Assembly: GCA_041485845.1 (NCBI GenBank)
Contig: JBGPKH010000350.1
Coordinates: 1 to 9,247 of the forward strand
DNA length: 9,247 bases
DNA from: OMOG01 sp041485845
Lineage (GTDB): Bacteria; Acidobacteriota; Terriglobia; Bryobacterales; Bryobacteraceae
Direction of reading: 5' to 3'
The notes beneath the pieces were generated by a model, which was given only the letters and a program-made list of their open reading frames with translations, made no database searches and had not been told where the DNA came from. Below, piece by piece: positions 1-8,083 of the stretch. Position numbers and translations under genes: made by a program. How positions within the stretch are numbered: the first letter of the stretch is position 1; each line of letters begins with the position of its first letter.

Positions 1-281
1 TCCACCGTGATCTCGGAAGAGGCATATCTTGATTGTAGGTCTGCTGCGAGCCTGGGATTCGCCTCAAGTGCCCAAATCCTCGGCGAACTCCACGTCAGAC
101 GAGCCCGTTGGATCAATTGTCCTTTGTTGGCCCCAACATCGATGATGTTGGGGTTGTGGACTGAGACCAGATAGGGCAAATCAAAATCAAGGTCACGCAG
201 AGTCAGCCGGCCCGCGGGCAAGCGGTGCAAATCGTAGGATAGGCGACGAAGGAGTTTCCTGGAGCACATTCTGAGGCTCAT
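1..281 (-). CDS. FkbM-family methyltransferase, N-terminal part (cut by window edge)
   Basis: The frame is open from ATG at 281 to the left edge (93 codons plus 2 bases). The translation starts MSLRMCSRKLLRR and carries a SAM-binding motif I of the form NIIDVGANKGQ at about residues 46-55. It continues with an acidic motif WALEANP at about residues 70-76, where FkbM-type enzymes place the residue that holds the SAM ribose. These two motifs in this spacing are typical of FkbM methyltransferases, which O-methylate sugars or similar substrates. The catalytic C-terminal half lies outside the window. The ATG is 5 bp after the stop of the preceding methyltransferase gene and has no clear Shine-Dalgarno sequence, so translational coupling is likely. 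It is not a duplicate of its neighbour: outside DVGAN and E-P the two share little by eye. The family call is fairly secure; the substrate is unknown. Confidence 0.8.
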   Translation of the reverse strand, partial: MSLRMCSRKLLRRLSYDLHRLPAGRLTLRDLDFDLPYLVSVHNPNIIDVGANKGQLIQRARLTWSSPRIWALEANPRLAADLQSRYASSEITV

Positions 282-286
282 GAGGA

Positions 287-1078
287 TCAGCCGCCGAAGC
301 TCAATAGTACGTTAACCAGAGTATCATCAAATGATGCTGGTGCATCTTCCGGGCGATAGCCTAGGGCGCGCAAGTAGGCAAGGAGTTCCCGGGAAGAGCT
401 GCCGCGCTGCCGGAGCAATAGATCATTGAATTCACAGAAGATGTTGCGGATGCGTCCACTTCTCAGAAACTCTTCACAGCCTGCAAATACTTCCGGCTCG
501 TGCGCTTCGACATCTATCTTCATCACGTCGACAGTCGGAACGTCCAGTTCCTCCAGCAACTGTCCCAGCCGCTTCACGGGAACAGTGATCGGAGTCATGC
601 CGGCACAATACTCGACCATGCTAGGGTCGTGGTTGCCGTACGTCTCTGGCGGAACAAATAGGCGGAGCACCCCCTCATGATCGCTCAGGCCGATGTTAAA
701 CACCATCACATTCGACGCGCCTACAACCGTCTGACTTAGAAGCTTATATGCATGTGGGCTAGGCTCAAACGAAAGTACCTTACCGGTTGTTCCGACGATG
801 CTGGCCGCAAGAGCGGTGTACCATCCGATATTTGCGCCTACATCGACAAACACGCTGCCGTTCGTGAGGAGGCTTCTGACGATAACCGTTTCCCGATGCT
901 CATAATAACCAAGGAATACCTCGCGCTGGATATATTCCGAAAGGTCCAGCAGCATCGGGAGGCCGAAGACGGTCGCGGTGCGCAACCCCTTACGTGGTGT
1001 CAGAGCATTCAAGAGTCTTTGCTTACCACGAAAGTATGGCAGCGAACGCGAGGTGGCTGCGAGGGTGTTAAGCAACAT
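287..1078 (-). CDS. FkbM-family SAM-dependent methyltransferase
   Basis: This is a cytoplasmic methyltransferase of about 263 residues, a normal length for the FkbM family. In order it shows motif I VFVDVGANIGWYT (about residues 76-88), the acidic ribose-binding motif LSFEPSP (about 102-108), and DVMKIDVEAHEPEVFAG (about 184-200), the diagnostic FkbM C-terminal motif, followed by IFCEFN. In a polysaccharide operon the likely role is O-methylation of a sugar or of a lipid-linked repeat unit; this is inference. The frame opens with GTG at 1093, but the only good Shine-Dalgarno (GGAGGT, 1097-1092) overlaps that GTG. I therefore prefer ATG at 1078, 13 nt downstream of the SD. The longer form would add MYSTS. 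The gene starts 27 bp after the flippase stop and is followed 5 bp later by a second FkbM gene. No terminator is seen on either side. Confidence 0.88.
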   Translation of the reverse strand: MLLNTLAATSRSLPYFRGKQRLLNALTPRKGLRTATVFGLPMLLDLSEYIQREVFLGYYEHRETVIVRSLLTNGSVFVDVGANIGWYTALAASIVGTTGKVLSFEPSPHAYKLLSQTVVGASNVMVFNIGLSDHEGVLRLFVPPETYGNHDPSMVEYCAGMTPITVPVKRLGQLLEELDVPTVDVMKIDVEAHEPEVFAGCEEFLRSGRIRNIFCEFNDLLLRQRGSSSRELLAYLRALGYRPEDAPASFDDTLVNVLLSFGG

Positions 1079-1105
1079 AGACGTTGAGTACACCTCCGCG
1101 TAACA

Positions 1106-2599
1106 TCACGTTCCCAGCACCAGCCAGCGCTCCAGGTACGCACGTCCCGGGAGGAAGCGGACAACTTCGCGACACTGCCGGCCCGAAGTCAATCGCAGCA
1201 GCAGAACATAAATCAGGCAGAACAGTATGCCGCAGACGAGCGCTCCTCCCACGGTTTGTCTCGGGATTGCCAGGTAAGCTCGAGCGAACTCCACCGCCAA
1301 AAAACTCACCGATGCGCTGAACGCAGGTAACGCCAGGGAACTGCCGATGCCGCGAAGGTCAATGGCCCGCTTGCGGTAGAGCCGGAGCAAAATCAAAAAG
1401 AATGAAAACGTCTGTACGGCGGCGATTCCCGCCAGGTACAGTTTGAGGCTTCGGGGCGCCAGCACCAGCAGGCAGAGCCCTGCGCCGGCCAACGTCACGG
1501 CGTCGATATAGAGGCTACATTTCTGCTGGAGGCTGGCGATCAGCAGCACGGTGCCAGTCTGCGACAGCGCCGTCGCGGCGCCGGCGGCCATCGCCCACGG
1601 CAGGAAAGGTATCGCCCCTGCCCAACGCGCTCCATATAGCGTGAGTATCACGGGACTCGCCAACGCCGAGAAGATGAGCGCCGCCGGGAATGTCGGCCAT
1701 GCTACCGAACAAAACACCAGAGTGTTGGCTCTACTGGAGGAGTCACTGCCGGGGTCGAGCTTGGTGAGGACGGGAAACAGCGCCTGGGTGAACAACCCAG
1801 GCACCTTGAGGCAGCAAATAGTCGCCAGGCCCAATGCTCTCCCGTAAATGCCATAGACGCCAAATCCCACGAGCTGCACGAGGATGGTGCTTTCCATGAG
1901 TTGTCGCGTCCAGATCAGCAGCCCGCTCATGACCCGGGTAATTCCGTATCTCCATACCGGCGCAAACCCGGCTGCATCCCATTTCCAGTTGGGGCGCCAT
2001 CCCTGGACCACGAAGAGATCGACGAATGCCGGAATGGTTATCAATAAAGAGGGTACCAGTAGAGCGTAAACCCCGGCGCCCGCAGCGGCCATGAGGAGCG
2101 AAAGCCCCGCATTCGCCAAGACCCCGATTCCCTCCAAAATCCGCAGACGCTTCCAGTCCATCTCACGTTCCAGCATCTTGCCCCGAAAGTCGTGGCCTAG
2201 TTCAAGGAGGAAAAGGATGGACATGACGTGTAAGAGCGATGCTACTTGCGCATATTTCTCCCAATGTTTCAGAACTTCAGCAACCAGATTGGCCAGGAGA
2301 AATACCGAACCTTGCAGGAAAACGCCGGTGGTGAAATGGAGCTGATAGTCAACTTCGATGCCGGGGCGGACCTGGAGAGTGTATTCCAGAAACGAGTGAA
2401 ACGAAAAGACCGTGAGAAACCCCATGATGGCCGTCACCAGCCCGAACTGGCCATATGCTTCCGGCGCCAGCAGACGGACCAGAACGAGCATGACGCCGAA
2501 CTGCAGGAAGTCGCGGAAAACGCTGAGTCCGGTGGTCCAGAGAACCCCGGAGACGGCTTTTCCAGCCAAGGAACCCGCCGGTACAGCCGTTGTCCCCAT
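1106..2599 (-). CDS. wzx: Polysaccharide flippase (Wzx/MATE-like oligosaccharide transporter)
   Basis: This inner-membrane protein of about 497 residues consists almost entirely of hydrophobic helices separated by short basic loops. I estimate 12-14 membrane segments, normal for Wzx-type flippases. The N-terminus (AGKAVSGVLWTTG, then LVRLLAPEAYGQFGL near residues 40-54) has the classic polysaccharide-biosynthesis-protein pattern. The segment LYGARWAGAIPFLPWAMA (about 322-339) matches the conserved LYG-x-RW-x-x-x-x-P motif of the WzxC/RfbX group. The expected role is to flip undecaprenyl-linked repeat units to the periplasmic face. The frame can start at TTG (2602) or the adjacent ATG (2599); I choose ATG. 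It lies 3 bp after the stop of the amidotransferase gene and lacks a strong SD, suggesting coupled translation. No Wzy polymerase or glycosyltransferase occurs in the window, so these should lie further downstream. Family is secure; substrate unknown. Confidence 0.87.
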   Translation of the reverse strand: MGTTAVPAGSLAGKAVSGVLWTTGLSVFRDFLQFGVMLVLVRLLAPEAYGQFGLVTAIMGFLTVFSFHSFLEYTLQVRPGIEVDYQLHFTTGVFLQGSVFLLANLVAEVLKHWEKYAQVASLLHVMSILFLLELGHDFRGKMLEREMDWKRLRILEGIGVLANAGLSLLMAAAGAGVYALLVPSLLITIPAFVDLFVVQGWRPNWKWDAAGFAPVWRYGITRVMSGLLIWTRQLMESTILVQLVGFGVYGIYGRALGLATICCLKVPGLFTQALFPVLTKLDPGSDSSSRANTLVFCSVAWPTFPAALIFSALASPVILTLYGARWAGAIPFLPWAMAAGAATALSQTGTVLLIASLQQKCSLYIDAVTLAGAGLCLLVLAPRSLKLYLAGIAAVQTFSFFLILLRLYRKRAIDLRGIGSSLALPAFSASVSFLAVEFARAYLAIPRQTVGGALVCGILFCLIYVLLLRLTSGRQCREVVRFLPGRAYLERWLVLGT

Positions 2600-2602
2600 C
2601 AA

Positions 2603-4438
2603 TCAGTTCCCGGTACCCAGAACGGCCAGCGCCCACGCCCGCGACCAGTGAAGACGGTCTTCGCGAAAACTCTTCCAGAGACGCCGCACACTGGCGCGGT
2701 GCATGGACTTGGACTGCAGGGCCATCTCCTCCAACTGGTCGGTACTCTGCCGGATCCAACGATGCAGGGGAAAGGTAAAGCCCTTCTTGGAGGCGGCGGC
2801 AGCTTCACGTACCAACGGATGGCCGATGGCATTGACCAACCAGGGCTTGTTCAGGCCGGGCGCAAGCCGGGCGGCGGGCGGGATTGCAGCCACGCGCTCG
2901 ACCACCAGATGATCGAGATACGGCACGCGGGCCTCTATCGAGCTGGCCATGCCGAACACGTCGGTATCGCGCAGGAGTTGATCGTGCATGTACCTTTTCA
3001 TCTCGAGGTAATTGAACACGCGGGAATCCGCCACCGTCGGCGGCGTGTCGCGGCACAGGCCGGCCCAAAGATTTTCAGCTACTAAACGTATTTCAGAGAC
3101 GCTCACTTCCAACAGCCGGCTGATTTGCTCGGGCGCGAAGAAGCCCCTGAGGGCCATGTACAAGTTCCGATCGCTGACCCGGTTTGCCAGGAGAGATAAC
3201 CGCATCCATCTCTCGCCTCCGAATTTCCAGCCGCACGTGGCCGCCGAAGCCAGCGCGATTTTCCGCAGAGAAGATGGCAGCCGGGAGAGATTTCCCAGCC
3301 ACCGATAGTGTTTATACCCCCAGAACACTTCGTCCCCGCCCAACCCGGAGAGAACCACCGTCAGACCTGCCTGACGGGCAGCCCGGGACACGAAATAGGT
3401 GTTTACCCCGTCATTGGTGGGCTGGTCCATGGCCGAGAAGAAGTTTGGAAGTTCCCTCATGAAATCGCCGCTCGTCACCAGAACTTCCCGATGGTCGGTG
3501 TGAAAATGTTCCGCGGCCCGGCGTGCGGGTGCTGCTTCGCTGAACTCCTGCTCGTCAAAAACCACGGTCAGGGTGGTGAGCCGGGAATTCGCGCGGCTTG
3601 CCAGGGCAACCAGCCCGACCGAATCCACGCCGCCGCTCAGAAATATGCCTACCGGCACATCGCTGACGAGATGACGCTGGACCGAATCCTCGAGCAACCC
3701 GCGCAGCTCCTGTTCGGTTTCCTTACTGCTGTGCCGGCCTTCCGGTGGTGCTTCCAGGTCCCAGTACTTTCGCACGGAAGCCCCGCTTCGGCCGGCGAGC
3801 AGGTAGTGACCGGGTAGCAGGCAGCGCACGTTCCTGGTGGTAGTGGCCGGCGCCGGTATGGAGCCGAATAACAGGAATCCAATGGTGCCTTCCGGATCCC
3901 GTTCATCGGGGGCCAAGCCACTGCGCGTCAGCGCTTTTACCTCGGAGGCAAAGGCTAATGATTCTTTGCCGGCCGGCTGGAAGTAGTACAGGGGTTTGAT
4001 ACCGAACCGGTCTCTTGCCAGAAAGCAGCACTCCTGGCGCGAATCGTACAGAGCGAATGCAAACATGCCCCGCAGCCGATTCAGCAGTCCTTCCATCCCC
4101 CATTCTTCGTAGCCGTGAATCAGAATCTCGGTGTCCGAATTCGAGCGGAAGCAATGCTCCCGCGCCTTCAATTCCTCGTGCAGTTCGCGATAATTGTAAA
4201 TCTCGCCGTTGTAGGTCACCCAAACCGTGCCGTCCTCGTTGCTCATCGGCTGGTGGCCGGCAGGAGACAAATCGATGATGGAAAGCCGGCGGTGGCCCAA
4301 CACCACCCGCGAATCCCGGTAGAAGCCGCTGTCATCGGGGCCGCGGTGCGATTGCGCAGCAGTCGCGCGTTCCACCGCAGTAATATCCTCGGGGCTAACG
4401 GCTCTCCCGGCTCGAAATAGTCCGGCGATTCCGCACAT
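2603..4438 (-). CDS. asnB: Glutamine-hydrolysing asparagine synthase-like amidotransferase
   Basis: This 611-residue protein has the full two-domain layout of class B asparagine synthases. The glutaminase domain has the nucleophile Cys2 (MCGIAG), HRGPDD (31-36), RRLSIIDLS (50-58), YNGEIYNYREL (76-86), SDTE (101-104) and RDRFGIKPLYY (142-152). The synthetase domain has the PP-loop SGGVDS (268-273), LSGLGGDE (363-370) and SIEARVPYLDH further on. All catalytic signatures are intact. It should take ammonia from glutamine and make an amide from an acid through an acyl-adenylate. In EPS operons such homologues are thought to amidate uronic acids or other precursors; free asparagine synthesis is possible. 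Lasso-peptide cyclases are distant relatives, relevant because of the RiPP-like gene at 8896-9045, but the intact Cys2 site argues for a true amidotransferase. The start is firm: AAGGAG at 4453-4448, inside the last codons of the kinase gene, sits 9 nt before ATG. Confidence 0.9.
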   Translation of the reverse strand: MCGIAGLFRAGRAVSPEDITAVERATAAQSHRGPDDSGFYRDSRVVLGHRRLSIIDLSPAGHQPMSNEDGTVWVTYNGEIYNYRELHEELKAREHCFRSNSDTEILIHGYEEWGMEGLLNRLRGMFAFALYDSRQECCFLARDRFGIKPLYYFQPAGKESLAFASEVKALTRSGLAPDERDPEGTIGFLLFGSIPAPATTTRNVRCLLPGHYLLAGRSGASVRKYWDLEAPPEGRHSSKETEQELRGLLEDSVQRHLVSDVPVGIFLSGGVDSVGLVALASRANSRLTTLTVVFDEQEFSEAAPARRAAEHFHTDHREVLVTSGDFMRELPNFFSAMDQPTNDGVNTYFVSRAARQAGLTVVLSGLGGDEVFWGYKHYRWLGNLSRLPSSLRKIALASAATCGWKFGGERWMRLSLLANRVSDRNLYMALRGFFAPEQISRLLEVSVSEIRLVAENLWAGLCRDTPPTVADSRVFNYLEMKRYMHDQLLRDTDVFGMASSIEARVPYLDHLVVERVAAIPPAARLAPGLNKPWLVNAIGHPLVREAAAASKKGFTFPLHRWIRQSTDQLEEMALQSKSMHRASVRRLWKSFREDRLHWSRAWALAVLGTGN

Positions 4439-4444
4439 ACGGGA

Positions 4445-6778
4445 CTACTCCTTTTCGTGCTCGGATACCGTCTCCTTCTGTGAGTAAGACGCGCCGTTTC
4501 CGTTGTAATACCGGTACTTGTACCCGTAAACGTCGTGTTTCGGATTCCAACCGTTGAGGATGGTGCCCAAAAGCGGCGTTCCATCCTCGCCGAAACGCTG
4601 CTTGACCATCTGCGCGGCATCCCGCGTGGTTTGCCCGGCGCGAACGATCAGAAGCACCGCGTCGGCCAACCGGCCGATCACTCGCGCATCGGAGATGTGC
4701 AATACAGGCGGGGTATCGATCACCACGGCGTCGAATTCATTGCGAAGCTGCTGGAGCAGCTCCGGCAGACGCGCAGAGTGCAGGAGATTCGACACGACAC
4801 CGGAATTTCTGCCGCTCCGCATGACGTACAATCCCGGAACAGCGGTTGGACAGATCGCTTGATCCGAAGACATCCCGCCGCCCGTGGTTTTCTCCCGGAG
4901 CAGGTCGGCCAGTCCCGGCCCCGGGCCCAGCTCGAAAAGATTCTGCAGCCGCGGTCGGCGCATATCCGCGTCGATCAGCAGGACCCGCCGGTTGATCTCC
5001 GCCAAGGCGATCGCGAGATTGATCGTCACGGTCGTCTTGCCCTCCGACGGATTCGCGCTGGTGAGCACAATCACGCGCGGCTGGTCGCCATTATGCCCCG
5101 AGAACAGCAGGGACGTTAACGTGGTGCGGAAGGCTTCCGCCAGCAAAGAGAATTTGCGGTTCCACGTCACCAGTTCAACGGGGTCCAGTTCCGGCCGGAT
5201 CAAATTATTACCGTCGCTCGCGCCCGATTTCAGACCGCGATCGACCAGCTTTACCGGGTCGGTGGTCGAGGTCGGGATCACCCCCAACTCCGGTATGTTG
5301 AGGTAGAAGGCTGCGTCCCCTGGCTGTTCCAGGTTGCGATTGGATCGCTCGCGAAGGAATACAAGCATCGCACCCAGAAAGATCCCTCCCATGCATCCAA
5401 GCGCTCCGCTGCGCGGAATGTTCGGTTTATATGGATCGCCTGGCGGAACCGCCGGATCCACTATGCGGACGCCGCTCGCTCTCATGGCGGAGACGATTCC
5501 GGACTCCTTCACGCGCTGCAGCATCGCTTCGTAGATCTGCCGGTTGGTGTCCACTTCCCGCTTCAGGATATTGTAATGGACCACTTTGGCAGCCTGATCG
5601 GAGACGATCTCTTTTTGGATGTCAAACTGGCTGGCCAGCAGTTTCTCCCGGTTGAGGGCGGCCTGATAGTCGTTGTTAATGCGCTCCTGAATATTCGAGC
5701 GGGTCTTTTTCAGCCACGCTTCAACGGTGTCGATCTGGGCCTGCAACCTTTGCACCTTGGGGTGAGACGGCGTCAGGGCGACATCCAGGTCGGCCATCTG
5801 CCTTCGCAAATCGGTAAGCTTGCCCTGATATTCGGCGAGCGTTTTGTCGTCCATTACTTCGGGAAGGGACTCCACCGAAAAGTTCTTCATCAAATCGTAG
5901 TGGGACTGCTTCGCGACCCGATCCGACTCCGCTTTGAGCACCTCGGTCTGCAACTGCCGCAACCTTTCCTCGGCGACATTCTCCTTCTCCTTCTCGCCGG
6001 TGATAAACAATAGTCCGGCACTGGTCATATAACCCTGGAGCTCGTCCTCGGATTTCTCCAGTTTGATCTTGAGCTCCTGAATCTGGAGATTGAGCCATTC
6101 CCCTGTCTGTTGCGTGGCCTGCCAGCGGCTTTCCAGATTTTGCTTGATGTATTCCTCAGCCACTGTGTTAGCGAACTGCGCCGCTACCTTGGCATTGATC
6201 GAGTCACAGGTGATTTCCACAATCCGGCTGCTGAGCGAGGGCTTGATTCTCACACTTGCCGTACCCACCACTTCTTCGAGAGAGGGAGGCTTTGGCTCGC
6301 TTAAGTGGAGCGCCTTGCGCCAAAGCGATACACGGCCTGTGTCTATTGTCAATGCCGCCCGCTCCATCGTGTTCATCTTCTTGATCACACGCTCCATCAC
6401 AGCCCGGCTTTGCATCTCTCTTACCTGGGTCTGGATATCGTAGGAGGGGTCGTAGTTATTCGAAACTGTAGGGTTGATGCTCCGCATGTTCAGGAAGTCG
6501 TCGTTGAGTCCCTGGATCTCTATGGCCACGGTCGCCTGGTAAACCGGAGTTTGTGGAAATGTGATCAGGATTCCTGCAATAGCTCCCAGGGTGGCAGCCA
6601 GGAGCAGTGCCCCCTTATGCCGCCGGAGGATCCGCCAATAGGTGATCAGTCCGTCGGGCTCCTCTTCAGGAGGTTGGCCTCCCGGCGGCGCCTCGAAGTA
6701 CTGGCGAGGCGCCAGGTCGCCGGAAAAAGGCTTGCCGTTACGATTCGCAGGACCGAGAATGAGGTGAGAATCGCTCAT
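4445..6778 (-). CDS. wzc: Wzc-type polysaccharide co-polymerase with bacterial tyrosine kinase domain
   Basis: This is a 777-residue inner-membrane protein that controls polymer length and couples synthesis to export. It has a cytosolic N-terminus, TM1 at about 56-74, and a Wzz domain. A long periplasmic coiled-coil region follows (about 205-420, rich in E/K/Q/L heptads), then a proline-rich stretch (444-456) and TM2 at about 458-475. The fused BY-kinase domain shows EAFRTT (548-553), Walker A NPSEGKTT (576-583, Lys581), Walker A' LLIDADMRRPR (600-610) and Walker B VVIDTPP (685-691). The tail is tyrosine-rich (Tyr751, 753, 755, 757, 758, 765), as expected for the trans-autophosphorylation cluster. 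Kinase fused to the Wzz part is the proteobacterial-style architecture. No cognate phosphatase (Wzb) is in the window. It starts 3 bp after the export gene's stop (TAAGTTATG) with only a weak G-rich SD, and its final codons carry the SD of the next gene. Confidence 0.93.
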   Translation of the reverse strand: MSDSHLILGPANRNGKPFSGDLAPRQYFEAPPGGQPPEEEPDGLITYWRILRRHKGALLLAATLGAIAGILITFPQTPVYQATVAIEIQGLNDDFLNMRSINPTVSNNYDPSYDIQTQVREMQSRAVMERVIKKMNTMERAALTIDTGRVSLWRKALHLSEPKPPSLEEVVGTASVRIKPSLSSRIVEITCDSINAKVAAQFANTVAEEYIKQNLESRWQATQQTGEWLNLQIQELKIKLEKSEDELQGYMTSAGLLFITGEKEKENVAEERLRQLQTEVLKAESDRVAKQSHYDLMKNFSVESLPEVMDDKTLAEYQGKLTDLRRQMADLDVALTPSHPKVQRLQAQIDTVEAWLKKTRSNIQERINNDYQAALNREKLLASQFDIQKEIVSDQAAKVVHYNILKREVDTNRQIYEAMLQRVKESGIVSAMRASGVRIVDPAVPPGDPYKPNIPRSGALGCMGGIFLGAMLVFLRERSNRNLEQPGDAAFYLNIPELGVIPTSTTDPVKLVDRGLKSGASDGNNLIRPELDPVELVTWNRKFSLLAEAFRTTLTSLLFSGHNGDQPRVIVLTSANPSEGKTTVTINLAIALAEINRRVLLIDADMRRPRLQNLFELGPGPGLADLLREKTTGGGMSSDQAICPTAVPGLYVMRSGRNSGVVSNLLHSARLPELLQQLRNEFDAVVIDTPPVLHISDARVIGRLADAVLLIVRAGQTTRDAAQMVKQRFGEDGTPLLGTILNGWNPKHDVYGYKYRYYNGNGASYSQKETVSEHEKE

Positions 6779-6781
6779 AAC

Positions 6782-7747
6782 TTAATATGACCCCCGATAG
6801 ATCGCCAGACCGGTTCCGACCTGAAGAGCCGATTCCAGAACCCGAATCGCAGCGGCTTTGGTTTTGTTCCCCGGCACAAACAGAATGTCCTCCGACTCCA
6901 TCGGCACATCCTGATCTTTCCCTTCCAGGATTTTCTTCAAGTTGACCGCGATTTCGGTCCGCTTCAAATCTTTGGAGACAGAGGCGCGCAGGATCTTCGC
7001 GCGCGTCGCCGACGCGGTCTTTTCGAGCCCGGATGCCAGCGACAGCGCCTGCAATACCGACATATTCGCCGTCTCGCCCAGTACAAATCCTCCAGCCCTC
7101 TTCACATCGCCAATCACGTACACCATTTCCGCGCGAGGAATCGAGATCACATCGTTGGGCATGATGAAAATGTTGTTCGCTGGATTCCTGGCTTCCATTA
7201 TCTCCTTCAAATTCACCTCGGCGACATTGAACTGCCCGCTTGTATCCATCGCGGCCTTCGGCAACGGAATCGGGCCCCATTCTTTCTGCCGGGTAATCTT
7301 GACGCTGTATCCGGCATCCTGACGCACACCGCCCGCCAGCGACAGCATTTCCACCAGCGTCTTCCGTCCTTGCAACTGATGCACCCCCGGAGTAGTTACG
7401 GAGCCAATCACCGACACCGGCTGGCTTCGCAGTTCGACTACGTTCACCGAGACTTCCGGATTCCGGATGAACGGCTTCAGCTTGGCTACGAGTTGTTTTT
7501 CAAGTTCCTCGGCTGTTAGACCGCTGACTTGCAGCCGCCCCACCATCGGCAGGTTGATGGATCCGTTCGACCCGATGCGAATCGATTTGTCGGAAATCTC
7601 GTCCGCATCCACCGCGCGGATGGCAATCACGTCGTCCGGGCCAAGCAGGTATGCTGCCCGCGGGGCCACTCCGGGACGATCCGCCGGCTGCGCAAACGCC
7701 GGTAGCGCCAGCAGCGCCACCACCAGCACGAGCTTATATTTCCCCAT
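6782..7747 (-). CDS. wza: SLBB-domain polysaccharide export protein (Wza/OPX family)
   Basis: This 321-residue exported protein has an N-terminal signal peptide (MGKYKLVLVVALLALPAFA, likely cut before Gln20). The polysaccharide-export domain lies at about 34-108 and includes YLLGPDDVIAIRAVDADE, the RIGSNGSINLPMVGRLQVSGLT segment and the FIRNPEVSVNV strand. A first SLBB domain follows (about 109-200, VSVIGSVTTPGVHQL) and a second from about 208 (VYVIGDVKRAGGFVL), ending with ILFVPGNKTKAAA. It should form the periplasmic/outer-membrane channel that docks on Wzc. There is no lipobox cysteine, unlike E. coli Wza, so it is not predicted to be a lipoprotein. The C-terminal helix (about 298-317) is short and could be the membrane-spanning element. 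The start is supported by a GAGGA SD (about 7 nt upstream) lying within the end of the upstream gene, which it overlaps by 14 bp. It forms a tight pair with the kinase gene. Confidence 0.92.
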   Translation of the reverse strand: MGKYKLVLVVALLALPAFAQPADRPGVAPRAAYLLGPDDVIAIRAVDADEISDKSIRIGSNGSINLPMVGRLQVSGLTAEELEKQLVAKLKPFIRNPEVSVNVVELRSQPVSVIGSVTTPGVHQLQGRKTLVEMLSLAGGVRQDAGYSVKITRQKEWGPIPLPKAAMDTSGQFNVAEVNLKEIMEARNPANNIFIMPNDVISIPRAEMVYVIGDVKRAGGFVLGETANMSVLQALSLASGLEKTASATRAKILRASVSKDLKRTEIAVNLKKILEGKDQDVPMESEDILFVPGNKTKAAAIRVLESALQVGTGLAIYRGSY

Positions 7748-8039
7748 TGCCGTTCCTCAATGCTATGTTGCTGCGTGTGGGCGATTGCCCGTTTAGCGCC
7801 TTGCCCAGGCGCTTCACTTCCAGATCCAGTGCCTCGATCCTGACCTGCAGCACCTGGACCACGGTTTCGAGTTGATTGTTTGGCCAGGACTGATTCGTGA
7901 TCAACCGATGCATGGCGTCACGGGCCATGTCCGAAACGCTTCGTGCGCCCTCGTTGATACACAAGTTCTTCAACCCGGCATACTCATCTTCGGAGACTCG
8001 GAAACTGATCATCCGGCTCCTGCGCTTGAGCACAGACAT
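7734..8039 (-). CDS. Small ribbon-helix-helix (Arc/CopG-like) protein with C-terminal coiled coil
   Basis: This 101-residue basic protein has a segment that looks like a ribbon-helix-helix DNA-binding fold: strand MISFRVS (10-16), helix 1 EDEYAGLKNLCINEG (17-31) and helix 2 SVSDMARDAMHRLI (34-47). After a linker (NQSWPN), residues about 56-83 form a heptad-like helix (LETVVQVLQVRIEALDLEVKRLG), suggesting oligomerisation. RHH proteins are usually transcriptional repressors or autoregulators acting as dimers. Here it sits between the antiterminator and the export gene, so a local regulator of this operon is the simplest guess; no target site is proven. The frame could open at TTG (8066), but that has no SD. 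ATG at 8039 has GAGG 8 nt upstream and fits the fold, so I chose it. It follows the antiterminator by 44 bp and overlaps the export gene by 14 bp. RHH assignment is from pattern only. Confidence 0.75.
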   Translation of the reverse strand: MSVLKRRSRMISFRVSEDEYAGLKNLCINEGARSVSDMARDAMHRLITNQSWPNNQLETVVQVLQVRIEALDLEVKRLGKALNGQSPTRSNIALRNGNGEI

Positions 8040-8083
8040 GGATGGCACCTCGTCGAACTTTCGCAAAATTTAAGGCGGAGAAG

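Noticed and set aside
1079..1093. GTG start at 1093 for the complete FkbM gene
   Set aside because: The only strong SD (GGAGGT, 1097-1092) overlaps this GTG, so it cannot serve it. ATG at 1078 is preferred.
2246..3085. Plus-strand open frame of 279 codons
   Set aside because: It is antisense across the flippase/amidotransferase junction. The composition is Gln/Arg/Gly-rich with no recognisable domain, and both minus-strand genes have full family motifs.
4535..5119. Plus-strand open frame of 194 codons
   Set aside because: It is antisense to the kinase domain of the Wzc-type gene, whose Walker motifs are intact. It is a shadow in GC-rich sequence.
8040..8066. TTG start at 8066 for the RHH gene
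   Set aside because: There is no SD upstream of the TTG, while ATG at 8039 has a well-spaced GAGG and begins just before the RHH strand.
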